A DNA stretch of 64,000 nt, from NCBI RefSeq assembly GCF_000092025.1, contig NC_003062.2, forward strand, positions 556,001-620,000. The letters are read 5' to 3'. Below the pieces are notes generated by a model that saw only the letters and a program-made list of their open reading frames with translations, was not told the DNA's origin and made no database searches. The position numbers were made by a program, and so were the translations under genes. This DNA is from Agrobacterium fabrum str. C58. GTDB taxonomy: Bacteria; Pseudomonadota; Alphaproteobacteria; Rhizobiales; Rhizobiaceae. Positions 36,941-44,770 of the stretch are shown here, piece by piece; positions within the stretch are counted from its first letter, which is position 1, and every line of letters starts with the position of its first letter.

Positions 36941-37198
36941 TCAGGCGGCGGCACTTCCCTGCGCGACGATAACGGGGATCAGGAGATCGCCCCAGTTGCC
37001 GCCGCCGCCATGGTGGCGGGCCGAGCGGACAAGCTCGACGGAAACACCGGCCTCGACGGCTTTCATGACGGCCTGATTGAGGCGGTGAAGATCATTGGCC
37101 AGCATGCGGATGGCAGCCTGCTGATCCTGCGTCATGGCAGAGGATTGCTCCTCGGCGCGTTCCTTGACGTGGGTCTTGATGGGGTTGTGGGCATTCAT
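36941..37198 (-). CDS. Conserved small protein next to aceA, unknown function
   Basis: 85 aa from the ATG at 37198, with AGAGGAGAAA upstream; 16 further in-frame codons upstream lack a site. The middle is helical and charged (TQDQQAAIRMLANDLHRLNQ, AVMKAVEAGVSVELVRSARH), followed by HHGGGGNWGDLLIPVIV. No family was recognised. It lies 84 bases downstream of aceA on the same strand, separated by a hairpin. Confidence 0.6.
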   Translation of the reverse strand: MNAHNPIKTHVKERAEEQSSAMTQDQQAAIRMLANDLHRLNQAVMKAVEAGVSVELVRSARHHGGGGNWGDLLIPVIVAQGSAAA

Positions 37199-37246
37199 GG
37201 CATTTCTCCTCTCATTATTGTCAGGGGTTTTTGATCCGGTTTGCAA

Positions 37247-37270
37247 GCCCTTCCCTGTAGTGGGAAGGGC
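37247..37270 (-). terminator. Hairpin after aceA
   Basis: Perfect 9-bp stem GCCCTTCCC (37247-37255) and GGGAAGGGC (37262-37270), loop TGTAGT, 12 bases past the aceA stop. The - strand side lacks a T-run, so it may reduce rather than end transcription into the 85-aa gene. Confidence 0.55.
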
Positions 37271-37282
37271 GGTTTTCTCGAT

Positions 37283-38572
37283 TTATTCCGCCGCCGGGCG
37301 GAACTGGTCGTGCTCGGTGGATTCCTTCATCGCGGTGGTCGAGGACGTGCCGCCGGAAATGGCGAGCGACACGGCGTCGAAATAGCCGGTGCCGACTTCG
37401 CGCTGGTGTTTGGTGGCGGTGTAACCGTTGACCTCGGCTGCAAATTCCGCTTCCTGAAGCTCGGAATAGGCCGCCATCTGCCGGTCCTTGTAACCGCGCG
37501 CCAGTTCGAACATGCCGAAATTCAGCTGGTGGAAACCGGCAAGCGTGATGAACTGGAACTTGTAACCCATCGCGCCCAGTTCACGCTGGAACTTGGCAAT
37601 CGTCGCGTCGTCGAGGTTCTTTTTCCAGTTGAACGACGGCGAGCAATTGTAAGCCAGCTTCTTGCCGGGATGCACCTTGTGCACGCCTTCCGCAAACCTG
37701 CGTGCCTGTTCGAGATCCGGCTTTGACGTTTCGCACCAGATCAGGTCGCAATAGGGTGCATAGGCCACCGCGCGGGCGATGCAGGGTTCAAGACCGTTCT
37801 TGACCTGATAGAAACCTTCGACGGTGCGGCCGGCATCGTAATCCACAAAGGGCTGGTCGCGCTCGTCGATATCGGATGTCAGCAGCTTGGCGGCCTCCGC
37901 ATCGGTGCGGGCGATAACCAGCGTTGGAACACCCATGACATCAGCAGCAAGCCGCGCTGCCGTCAGGTTGCGAATATGCGCCGCCGTCGGGATCAGAACC
38001 TTGCCGCCGAGATGGCCGCACTTCTTTTCCGATGCCAGCTGGTCTTCATAGTGAACACCCGCCGCACCCGCTTCGATAAAGGCCTTCATGATCTCGAAGG
38101 CGTTGAGTGGGCCGCCGAACCCGGCCTCCGCATCGGCAACGATCGGCGCAAACCAGGTGTCGACCGAAAGACCCTTGCCCTCTGCCGTCTCGATCTGGTC
38201 GGCGCGCTGCAAGGTGCGGTTGATGCGCTTGGCCAGCTCCGGTGCCGCATTGGCCGGATAAAGCGACTGGTCCGGATACATGGCCGATGCCGTGTTGGCG
38301 TCCGCGGCGACCTGCCAGCCGGAAAGATAAATTGCCTTCAATCCTGCGCGAACCATCTGCATGGCTTGGTTGCCGGAAAGCGCGCCGAGCGCGTTGACGA
38401 AATTCTCCTCGTTGATGAGCTTCCACAGCCGGTTCGCGCCCATCTCGGCCAGCGAATGGCGGATTTCGACGGAGCCGCGCAGCCGCGCTACGTCGGCGGC
38501 GGTGTAGGTGCGCTCGATGCCGTCGAAACGTCCCTTCGGGGCGCCCGGAACGAGTTTGTAAAAATCCGTCAT
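37283..38572 (-). CDS. aceA: Isocitrate lyase (AceA)
   Basis: 429 aa from the ATG at 38572, with GGGAGAGAGA upstream. Splits isocitrate to succinate and glyoxylate, the entry step of the glyoxylate shunt used on acetate and fatty acids. The active-site Cys185 lies in [26 protein letters not shown] metal loop ([17 protein letters not shown]) and [13 protein letters not shown] are intact. Length is normal. It is divergent from a RamB-like regulator with TGTAAA repeats between them. Malate synthase is not in this window. Confidence 0.97.
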   Translation of the reverse strand: MTDFYKLVPGAPKGRFDGIERTYTAADVARLRGSVEIRHSLAEMGANRLWKLINEENFVNALGALSGNQAMQMVRAGLKAIYLSGWQVAADANTASAMYPDQSLYPANAAPELAKRINRTLQRADQIETAEGKGLSVDTWFAPIVADAEAGFGGPLNAFEIMKAFIEAGAAGVHYEDQLASEKKCGHLGGKVLIPTAAHIRNLTAARLAADVMGVPTLVIARTDAEAAKLLTSDIDERDQPFVDYDAGRTVEGFYQVKNGLEPCIARAVAYAPYCDLIWCETSKPDLEQARRFAEGVHKVHPGKKLAYNCSPSFNWKKNLDDATIAKFQRELGAMGYKFQFITLAGFHQLNFGMFELARGYKDRQMAAYSELQEAEFAAEVNGYTATKHQREVGTGYFDAVSLAISGGTSSTTAMKESTEHDQFRPAAE

Positions 38573-38740
38573 ACTTCTCTCTCCCATGATAAATGCGGTT
38601 TCGGAAACGGCTTGCTTTCAATTTATGAAGCACCGTTTGATGTGACTACATTTACATTTTTGGAGATTTAAGCGCCAGAATAAACATAAAAACAGTGACT
38701 TGAAAGAGGTTATTCTGTAGGGTGCGTGACAGGGTGGAGC

Positions 38741-38764
38741 TGTAAATTTGTAAATTTTGTAAAA
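38741..38764. promoter_or_regulatory. TGTAAA repeat cluster between aceA and the RamB-like gene
   Basis: TGTAAA occurs at 38741, 38749 and 38758, spaced 8 and 9 bases. Related copies are TTGTAACA at 38783-38790 and TTTACA (its reverse) at 38651-38656. RamB-type regulators bind A/T-rich sites built on TTTGCAAA, so these are good operator candidates for the adjacent regulator acting on aceA and on itself. Confidence 0.5.
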
Positions 38765-38822
38765 GACTGTGGCCTGACGAGTTTGTAACAGACTTGTATG
38801 AGTGACGGGTTGAGGAGAGGAC

Positions 38823-40238
38823 GTGTCGGAAAACAAGATTTTTGCCGGGCCGCGCGTGCGCCGTATTCGTAACGGTCTCGCATTGACGCAGACGGCCATG
38901 GCCGAGGCGCTGGCGATCTCGCCGTCTTACCTCAACCTCATCGAGCGCAACCAGCGGCCGCTGACCGTGCAACTGCTTTTGAAGCTCGCCTCGGTCTACA
39001 AGGTCGATCTGGACGACCTTCAGGGCGAAAGCGCCGGTTCCGCCGGGCAGTTGCGTGAGGTCTTTGCCGATCCGCTGCTGGTGGGTGAGGTGCCATCACC
39101 GCAGGAACTGATCGAGGTTGCCGATGCCGCGCCCAATGCGGCAAGCGGTGTCCTCAAGCTTTACCGGGCCTATCGGGAACAGGCGCAGCGCCTTTCCGAC
39201 CTCTCCGATCTTCTGGCGCGGGAAGGGCATGAGACGGCGCTGTCCTCCACCCGTCTGCCGATCGACGAGGTGCGGCACGTCTTTGAAAACCGGCCGGCTT
39301 ATTTCCATGCCATCGATGCGGCAGCAGAAGAACTGCATAAACAATTATCGACGGGCGATGATCTCGCCTCGGGTTTGCGCGCCTGGCTACAGAAAAATCA
39401 TGGCATCGTCGTCAGAACCCTGCCGGTGCACGCCATGCCGAATCTGAGACGGCGTTATGATCGCCATTCCATGCGGCTGTTTTTGTCCGAGCGCCTCTCC
39501 CAGCCGGATCAACTCCGGGAAATGGCGATGGAGACCTGTCTTCTGGCGCTTCGCGAAGAGATAGGGACGGAACTGGAGGCGCTGGGCCTGAAAGGCGAGG
39601 AGGCGCGGCGCATCGCCCGTTTCGAACTGGCACGTTATGCCGCCCATGCGCTGATGATGCCCTATGGTGCGTTCCTTGCCGCCGCCCAGCGCGCGAAATA
39701 TGACCTCGATGTTCTGCGGTCGCGCTTCAACGTCTCGTTCGAACAGGCCGCCAACCGGCTCGTCAGCCTGCAACGGCCAACGACCGCGGCGATCCCGTTT
39801 TTCCTGATGGAGATCGACAATGCCGGCAACCGTTTCCGCCTCGCAGGGGCGGGCGGTTTCCCGAGGGCGCGATTCGGCGGTCTCTGTCCGCGGCTCAATA
39901 TCCATGCCGCCTTCGCCCAGCCGGGGCAGGTGCTGGTGGAATCGGTGGAAATGCCTGACGGTGATGCTTTCCTCACCGTTTCGCGCACGCTGGAAGGTCC
40001 GCAGGCGGGTTTCGGCGAAAGGGTGAGGCGCACGGCCGTGCTTTTAGGCTGCGATCTCGGCCAGGCGGGGGAAACGGTCTATGGCCCGGCCGCCTCTGGT
40101 GCTGCACCCGTCGCCATCGGCCCCTCGTGCCGGCTGTGCGAAAGACAGGGCTGCCTGTCACGGGCCGAAGCGCCGCTCACGCGCCCGCTCGGGTTGGATG
40201 AAATGGTCACCGGCCTTAGTGTTTTCGACTTCCAGTAG
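38823..40238 (+). CDS. RamB/ScfR-type regulator of the glyoxylate shunt
   Basis: 471 aa, GTG start at 38823 with GGAGAGGA upstream. Residues 8-62 are an XRE helix-turn-helix (RRIRNGLALTQTAMAEALAI, SPSYLNLIERNQRPLTVQLL). The centre resembles an IrrE/M78 peptidase fold, but the zinc motif HExxH is replaced by AAHALMMPYGAF, so peptidase activity is not expected. The C-terminal short-chain-fatty-acid regulator domain contains CRLCERQGCLSRAE. RamB-like proteins control acetate genes including isocitrate lyase, which is divergently transcribed here. Regulation of aceA is inferred from this arrangement. Confidence 0.85.
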   Translation: MSENKIFAGPRVRRIRNGLALTQTAMAEALAISPSYLNLIERNQRPLTVQLLLKLASVYKVDLDDLQGESAGSAGQLREVFADPLLVGEVPSPQELIEVADAAPNAASGVLKLYRAYREQAQRLSDLSDLLAREGHETALSSTRLPIDEVRHVFENRPAYFHAIDAAAEELHKQLSTGDDLASGLRAWLQKNHGIVVRTLPVHAMPNLRRRYDRHSMRLFLSERLSQPDQLREMAMETCLLALREEIGTELEALGLKGEEARRIARFELARYAAHALMMPYGAFLAAAQRAKYDLDVLRSRFNVSFEQAANRLVSLQRPTTAAIPFFLMEIDNAGNRFRLAGAGGFPRARFGGLCPRLNIHAAFAQPGQVLVESVEMPDGDAFLTVSRTLEGPQAGFGERVRRTAVLLGCDLGQAGETVYGPAASGAAPVAIGPSCRLCERQGCLSRAEAPLTRPLGLDEMVTGLSVFDFQ

Positions 40239-40389
40239 GCGTTTCGATGCAATTTTTTCTGGCCGGAACACATTTGGTTGAAAATGCTGTGCTGCACATT
40301 TCCCGCTTGCTCCCTTTTGTTTTCCTTTCTAGTCTCGCTAAAAAAGGGGATCACGCTTCCGTCGTGAGGATGCGTTAACAGGAGACATC

Positions 40390-41487
40390 ATGAAAAACCG
40401 TTCTCTCCGCCTGACCTTGGCTCTCACCACCGCGCTCGTTGCAGCAGGCTCGGCAATGGCCCAGGAGAAGGTCGTCCACGTCTATAACTGGTCGGACTAT
40501 ATCGATCCCGTCATCCTTGAAGATTTTACCAAGGAAACCGGGATAAAGGTGGTCTACGACGTGTATGACGGCAACGAAGTGCTGGAGACCAAGCTTTTGG
40601 CCGGCAGCTCGGGTTATGACGTCGTGGCGCCGACATCGCCTTTCCTGGCGCGGCAGATCAAGGCCGGTGTCTACCAGAAGCTGGACAAGTCCAAGCTGCC
40701 GAACCTCAAGAATGCGTGGCCGGACATTACCGAACGCCTGGCGAAATATGACCCCGGCAACGAATATGCCGTCAACTACATGTGGGGCACCACCGGCATC
40801 GGCTACAATGTCGCCAAGGTGAAGGCCGCGCTCGGCGATGTGCCTGTTGATAGCTGGGACGTGTTGTTCAAGCCGGAAAATGCCGAGAAGCTGAAATCCT
40901 GTGGTATCAACATTCTCGACGCGTCGGACGAGACTTTCGCGATTGCGATGAACTATCTCGGCAAGAATCCCGACAGTAAGGAAACGGCCGACCTGGAAGC
41001 GGGCGGCGAGGTCTATTCGAAGATTCGCCCCTATGTGAAGACCTTCAATTCATCGCCCTATATCAATGATCTCGCCAATGGCGACACTTGCATCTCCATC
41101 GGCTGGTCCGGCGATATTCTTCAGGCAAAAACGCGCGCCGAGGAAGCCAAGAACGGCGTTGAGGTGAATTATGTCATCCCCAAGGAAGGCACCTATATCT
41201 GGATGGATAGCTTTGCCATTCCGGCTGATGCCAAGAATGTCGATGAGGCCCATGCCTTCATCAACTACATGATGAAGCCTGAAGTCGCCGCCAAGGCTTC
41301 CGACTACGTGCAATACGCCAACGGCAACCTTCCCTCGCAGGCGCTGATGGATCCGTCGGTCGCGAAGAACCCGGGGGTCTATCCCGATCCGGAAACGATG
41401 AAGAAGCTCTTCACCATTTCGCCCTACGGACCGAAGGAGCAGCGTGTGTTGAACCGCGTCTGGACGCAGATAAAGACCGGCACCTGA
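40390..41487 (+). CDS. potF: Polyamine ABC transporter binding protein (PotF-like)
   Basis: 365 aa. Periplasmic polyamine-binding protein. Signal peptide MKNRSLRLTLALTTALVAAG ending in AMAQ. The mature start EKVVHVYNWSDYIDPVILED is the PotD/PotF signature, and YDVVAPTSPFLARQIKAGVY and SIGWSGDILQAKTRAE continue it. AGGAGA precedes the ATG. First gene of a complete potFGHI set. It resembles PotF (putrescine) more by order and length than by any specific residue, so spermidine is possible. Confidence 0.88.
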   Translation: MKNRSLRLTLALTTALVAAGSAMAQEKVVHVYNWSDYIDPVILEDFTKETGIKVVYDVYDGNEVLETKLLAGSSGYDVVAPTSPFLARQIKAGVYQKLDKSKLPNLKNAWPDITERLAKYDPGNEYAVNYMWGTTGIGYNVAKVKAALGDVPVDSWDVLFKPENAEKLKSCGINILDASDETFAIAMNYLGKNPDSKETADLEAGGEVYSKIRPYVKTFNSSPYINDLANGDTCISIGWSGDILQAKTRAEEAKNGVEVNYVIPKEGTYIWMDSFAIPADAKNVDEAHAFINYMMKPEVAAKASDYVQYANGNLPSQALMDPSVAKNPGVYPDPETMKKLFTISPYGPKEQRVLNRVWTQIKTGT

Positions 41488-41498
41488 TCGGACTTGGG

Positions 41499-41530
41499 AG
41501 AGGGTGGCGCTGTCCACCCTCTTTCTCCTT
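41499..41530 (+). terminator. Hairpin between potF and potG (partial terminator)
   Basis: 9-bp stem AGAGGGTGG (41499-41507) and CCACCCTCT (41514-41522), loop CGCTGT, then TTCTCCTT. Located 12 bases after the potF stop. It should end some transcripts and favour the binding protein over the membrane parts, as in the agl operon. Confidence 0.6.
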
Positions 41531-41568
41531 GATGTCGACGATGGATTCTTGGGTGAAATGGGGCGGGC

Positions 41569-42726
41569 ATGGCAAAGACACTCGGACCGGTCAAACGCAA
41601 ATTCAGCCCTTGGGACAATCCCGATGCGGTGCCTTTCATCCGATTTGAAAACGTCACCAAGCGCTTTGGCGATTTTGTCGCCGTCAACAATCTGACGCTC
41701 GATATTTACGAGCGCGAATTCTTCTCGCTGCTTGGTCCTTCCGGTTGCGGCAAGACCACGCTGATGCGCATGCTGGCCGGTTTCGAGGAACCGACCGAGG
41801 GTCGTATCCTGCTGCAAGGCAAGGATATTTCCGGCGTGCCGCCCTATAAGCGCCCCACCAACATGATGTTCCAGTCCTATGCGCTTTTCCCGCATATGTC
41901 GGTGGAAAAGAACGTCGCCTTCGGCCTCGAGCAGGATGGCCTTCCCAAGGCGGATATCGCTGCCCGCGTCGAGGAAATGCTGCGGCTCGTCAAGCTCACG
42001 GAGTTTGCCAAGCGCAAGCCAAGCCAGCTTTCCGGTGGCCAGCGCCAGCGCGTGGCGCTCGCCCGTTCGCTTGCCAAGCGGCCGAAGGTGCTGCTGCTGG
42101 ACGAACCGCTCGGCGCGCTCGACAAGAAGCTGCGCGAAGAAACGCAGTTCGAGCTGATGGATATCCAGACCAATCTCGGTCTCACCTTCCTCATCGTCAC
42201 CCATGATCAGGAAGAGGCGATGACGGTGTCGGACCGCATCGCGGTCATGGACAAGGGCAACGTCGTGCAGGTGGCGACGCCGGCCGAGATCTATGAAGCG
42301 CCGAATACCCGTTATGTGGCCGACTTCATCGGCGACATCAATATTTTCGACGCCCACGTCGTGGCCAACGCCTCCGATATCGGCAAGCCCGGTCTGGTGA
42401 CGATGGACTGCGACGGTCTGAAAGTTTCAGTGGAACAGGAGTGTGCCGCCGCCGCCGGCAGCCAGGTGGCTTACGCCATTCGCCCGGAAAAGGTCCGCAT
42501 CTCGCTCGACCAGCCCGCCGACAGCAGCATCAATTCCGCCTATGGCGAAGTCTGGGACATCGGTTATCTCGGTGATTTTTCGGTATTCATCGTCAAGCTG
42601 GCCGATGGTCGCGTCATCCGCGCCGCGCAGGCGAACGTCTCGCGTCTCGTCGATCGCCCCATCACTTTCGGCGATATGGTGTGGCTGAACTGGAAACCGG
42701 ATTCAGGGCTTGTCCTGACACGCTGA
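41569..42726 (+). CDS. potG: Polyamine ABC transporter ATPase (PotG-like)
   Basis: 385 aa. Residues 30-270 are the ABC ATPase: Walker A LLGPSGCGKTTLMRMLAGF, signature LSGGQRQRVALARSLAKRP, Walker B VLLLDEPLGALDKKL and switch VTHDQEEAM. The C-terminal TOBE domain (YAIRPEKVRISLDQ) is typical of Pot/Pota ATPases. It ends 11 bases before potH. Confidence 0.92.
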   Translation: MAKTLGPVKRKFSPWDNPDAVPFIRFENVTKRFGDFVAVNNLTLDIYEREFFSLLGPSGCGKTTLMRMLAGFEEPTEGRILLQGKDISGVPPYKRPTNMMFQSYALFPHMSVEKNVAFGLEQDGLPKADIAARVEEMLRLVKLTEFAKRKPSQLSGGQRQRVALARSLAKRPKVLLLDEPLGALDKKLREETQFELMDIQTNLGLTFLIVTHDQEEAMTVSDRIAVMDKGNVVQVATPAEIYEAPNTRYVADFIGDINIFDAHVVANASDIGKPGLVTMDCDGLKVSVEQECAAAAGSQVAYAIRPEKVRISLDQPADSSINSAYGEVWDIGYLGDFSVFIVKLADGRVIRAAQANVSRLVDRPITFGDMVWLNWKPDSGLVLTR

Positions 42727-42737
42727 GGGAGGCTTCG

Positions 42738-43646
42738 ATGGCGATCACCACTCCCGAGAACCGGCAAAGCCCCTGGCGCTGGCTGGTCGTTGCGGTTCCC
42801 TATTTCTGGCTGCTGCTGTTTTTCGCCGCACCCTTTCTCATCATCGTCAAGATTTCGCTGTCGGATACGGCGATCTCCATGCCGCCCTATACGCCTGTCT
42901 TCGAAGGGTTTTCGAAGCTCGGCGAATTTTTCTCGCAGCTGGATTTCGAGAATTATCTCTTCCTGACGGAAGACCCGCTCTACATTGAAGCCTATCTGTC
43001 GTCGCTGCGCATCGCCTTCATCTCTACCTTCCTACTGCTGCTGATCGGTTATCCCATGGCGCTGGCCATGGCGCGCGCACCGTCTTCCGTGCGCCCGACG
43101 CTGGTGATGCTGGTGATCCTGCCGTTCTGGACCTCGTTCCTGATCCGCGTTTACGCCTGGATCGGCATTCTGAAGCCGGAAGGCCTGTTGACGGTGCTGT
43201 TTCAGTGGCTTGGGTTTCTCGGACCAGACCAGCAGGTCAATATCTTCCGCACCGAGACGGCGATCTTCATCGGCATCGTTTATTCCTATCTGCCCTTCAT
43301 GGTCCTGCCGCTTTATTCGGCGCTGGAAAAACTCGACAATACGCTGCTTGAGGCGGCCGCCGATCTCGGTTGCCCGCCCTGGAAGGCCTTCTGGAAAATC
43401 ACTTTCCCGCTCTCCCTGCCGGGCGTGGTCGCCGGGGCGATGATCTGCTTCATCCCGATAACAGGCGAGTTCGTCATTCCCGATCTGCTGGGCGGCGCCC
43501 AGACGCTGATGATCGGCAAGACGCTGTGGACGGAATTCTTCGGCAATCGCGACTGGCCCTTGGCATCCGCTGTCGCCGTGCTGTTGCTGATCCTGCTGGT
43601 GGTGCCCATCGCCATCTTCCAGAACCAGCAGAAGAAGGTGGGGTGA
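42738..43646 (+). CDS. potH: Polyamine ABC transporter permease (PotH-like)
   Basis: 302 aa from the ATG at 42738, with GAGGGAGG upstream; the frame is open from 42681 inside potG. Six membrane helices, the first being WLVVAVPYFWLLLFFAAPFL. The EAA loop LLEAAADLGCPPWKAFWKIT contacts PotG. Followed by potI after 4 bases. Confidence 0.91.
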   Translation: MAITTPENRQSPWRWLVVAVPYFWLLLFFAAPFLIIVKISLSDTAISMPPYTPVFEGFSKLGEFFSQLDFENYLFLTEDPLYIEAYLSSLRIAFISTFLLLLIGYPMALAMARAPSSVRPTLVMLVILPFWTSFLIRVYAWIGILKPEGLLTVLFQWLGFLGPDQQVNIFRTETAIFIGIVYSYLPFMVLPLYSALEKLDNTLLEAAADLGCPPWKAFWKITFPLSLPGVVAGAMICFIPITGEFVIPDLLGGAQTLMIGKTLWTEFFGNRDWPLASAVAVLLLILLVVPIAIFQNQQKKVG

Positions 43647-43650
43647 GGCC

Positions 43651-44463
43651 ATGAAGCGCGGAAAATTCGACATCACGGTCCTGACGCTCGGTTTTGCCTT
43701 TCTCTATATCCCGATCATCATCCTGATCATTTATTCCTTCAATGCCTCCAAGCTCGTCACCGTCTGGGGCGGCTTTTCGCTGCAATGGTATAAGTCCATG
43801 TGGTCGAACCAGGGGCTGATGGATGCGGCCTGGGTGACGCTGCGTGTCGGTATCCTCAGCGCCACCATCGGCACCATCCTCGGAACGCTGGCGGCTCTGT
43901 CTCTCACCCGTTTTGCCCGTTTCCCGGGCCGGGTGCTGTTTTCCGGCATGATCTATGCGCCGCTCGTCATGCCCGAGGTCATCACCGGCCTGTCGTTGCT
44001 GCTTTTGTTCGTGGCCGTTGGGGTGGATCGTGGTTTCTGGACTGTCGTCATCGCCCATACGACCTTCACCATGTGTTATGTGGCAATCGTCGTACAGTCG
44101 CGCCTCCTGACCTTCGACCGCAGTCTTGAGGAGGCGGCGCTCGATCTTGGTTGCCCGCCGGTCAAGACCTTCTTCCGCATCACCCTGCCGCTGATTTTCC
44201 CGGCCGTGATTGCCGGCTGGATGCTCGCTTTCACCCTGTCGCTCGACGATCTCGTGATCGCCAGCTTTGCCACCGGCCCGGGTGCGACGACGCTGCCGAT
44301 CAAGATTTATTCGCAGGTTCGTTTGGGCGTGACGCCGGAAATCAACGCCATCTGCACCATCCTGATCGGTCTCGTGACCATCGGCGTCATTGCCGCTTCC
44401 GTCGCCTCCAAGCGCACCGAATTGCAGCGGATGCGCGACGAACATGCGGCTGCGCGAAACTGA
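43651..44463 (+). CDS. potI: Polyamine ABC transporter permease (PotI-like)
   Basis: 270 aa. Six membrane helices starting VLTLGFAFLYIPIIILIIYS. The EAA loop is LEEAALDLGCPPVKTFFRIT. The C-terminal part ELQRMRDEHAAARN is cytoplasmic. Closes the potFGHI operon. No terminator directly follows; the nearest lies at 44725. Confidence 0.92.
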   Translation: MKRGKFDITVLTLGFAFLYIPIIILIIYSFNASKLVTVWGGFSLQWYKSMWSNQGLMDAAWVTLRVGILSATIGTILGTLAALSLTRFARFPGRVLFSGMIYAPLVMPEVITGLSLLLLFVAVGVDRGFWTVVIAHTTFTMCYVAIVVQSRLLTFDRSLEEAALDLGCPPVKTFFRITLPLIFPAVIAGWMLAFTLSLDDLVIASFATGPGATTLPIKIYSQVRLGVTPEINAICTILIGLVTIGVIAASVASKRTELQRMRDEHAAARN

Positions 44464-44636
44464 ATAAACGCCGTCCCGATTTCTTCGCGTTACTATTGAA
44501 ATCGCGATAAAATCAGGAAGCTGTAATTTAGTTTTGGCTCTTTACGGTCTCAGAATAGGAATTTTCGCGGGTAATTGATCGATTTTGGTTTTAACTCCTT
44601 GTTAATGGGAGTTGGCGGAAAGTAAATCCAACGCAG

Positions 44637-44753
44637 GGCCGTCATATGTCTGATGGCCGGGATTGATAATTTCCAAGTGGCGAGATTGTCCCCCCTTTCT
44701 CTCGTTGAAAAGCACAACTCATACAGGCGGCCGTAAGGCCGCCTTTCTTTTTG
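44637..44753 (+). ncRNA. Candidate small RNA with its own terminator
   Basis: The 307-base gap 44464-44770 has no protein-coding content. A 5' hairpin GGCCGTCA (44637-44644), loop TATGTC, TGATGGCC (44651-44658) is followed by an unpaired C/T-rich segment (CCCCCCTTTCTCTCG) and then a strong intrinsic terminator, stem AGGCGGCC (44725-44732) and GGCCGCCT (44737-44744), then TTCTTTTT. Hairpin, exposed pyrimidine-rich middle and terminator is the shape of a trans-acting small RNA. The layout recalls the rhizobial suhB/mmgR-type RNAs, but I cannot confirm membership. Alternatively the hairpin simply ends potI transcription 260 bases downstream. The 5' end is unknown. Confidence 0.45.
44725..44753 (+). 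terminator. Rho-independent terminator at 44.73 kb
   Basis: Perfect 8-bp stem AGGCGGCC/GGCCGCCT with a GTAA loop and TTCTTTTT on the + strand. It could serve potI or the small RNA proposed here. It also lies 18 bases from the convergent permease stop. Confidence 0.8.
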
Positions 44754-44770
44754 CTGATGCCGCCGATGCC

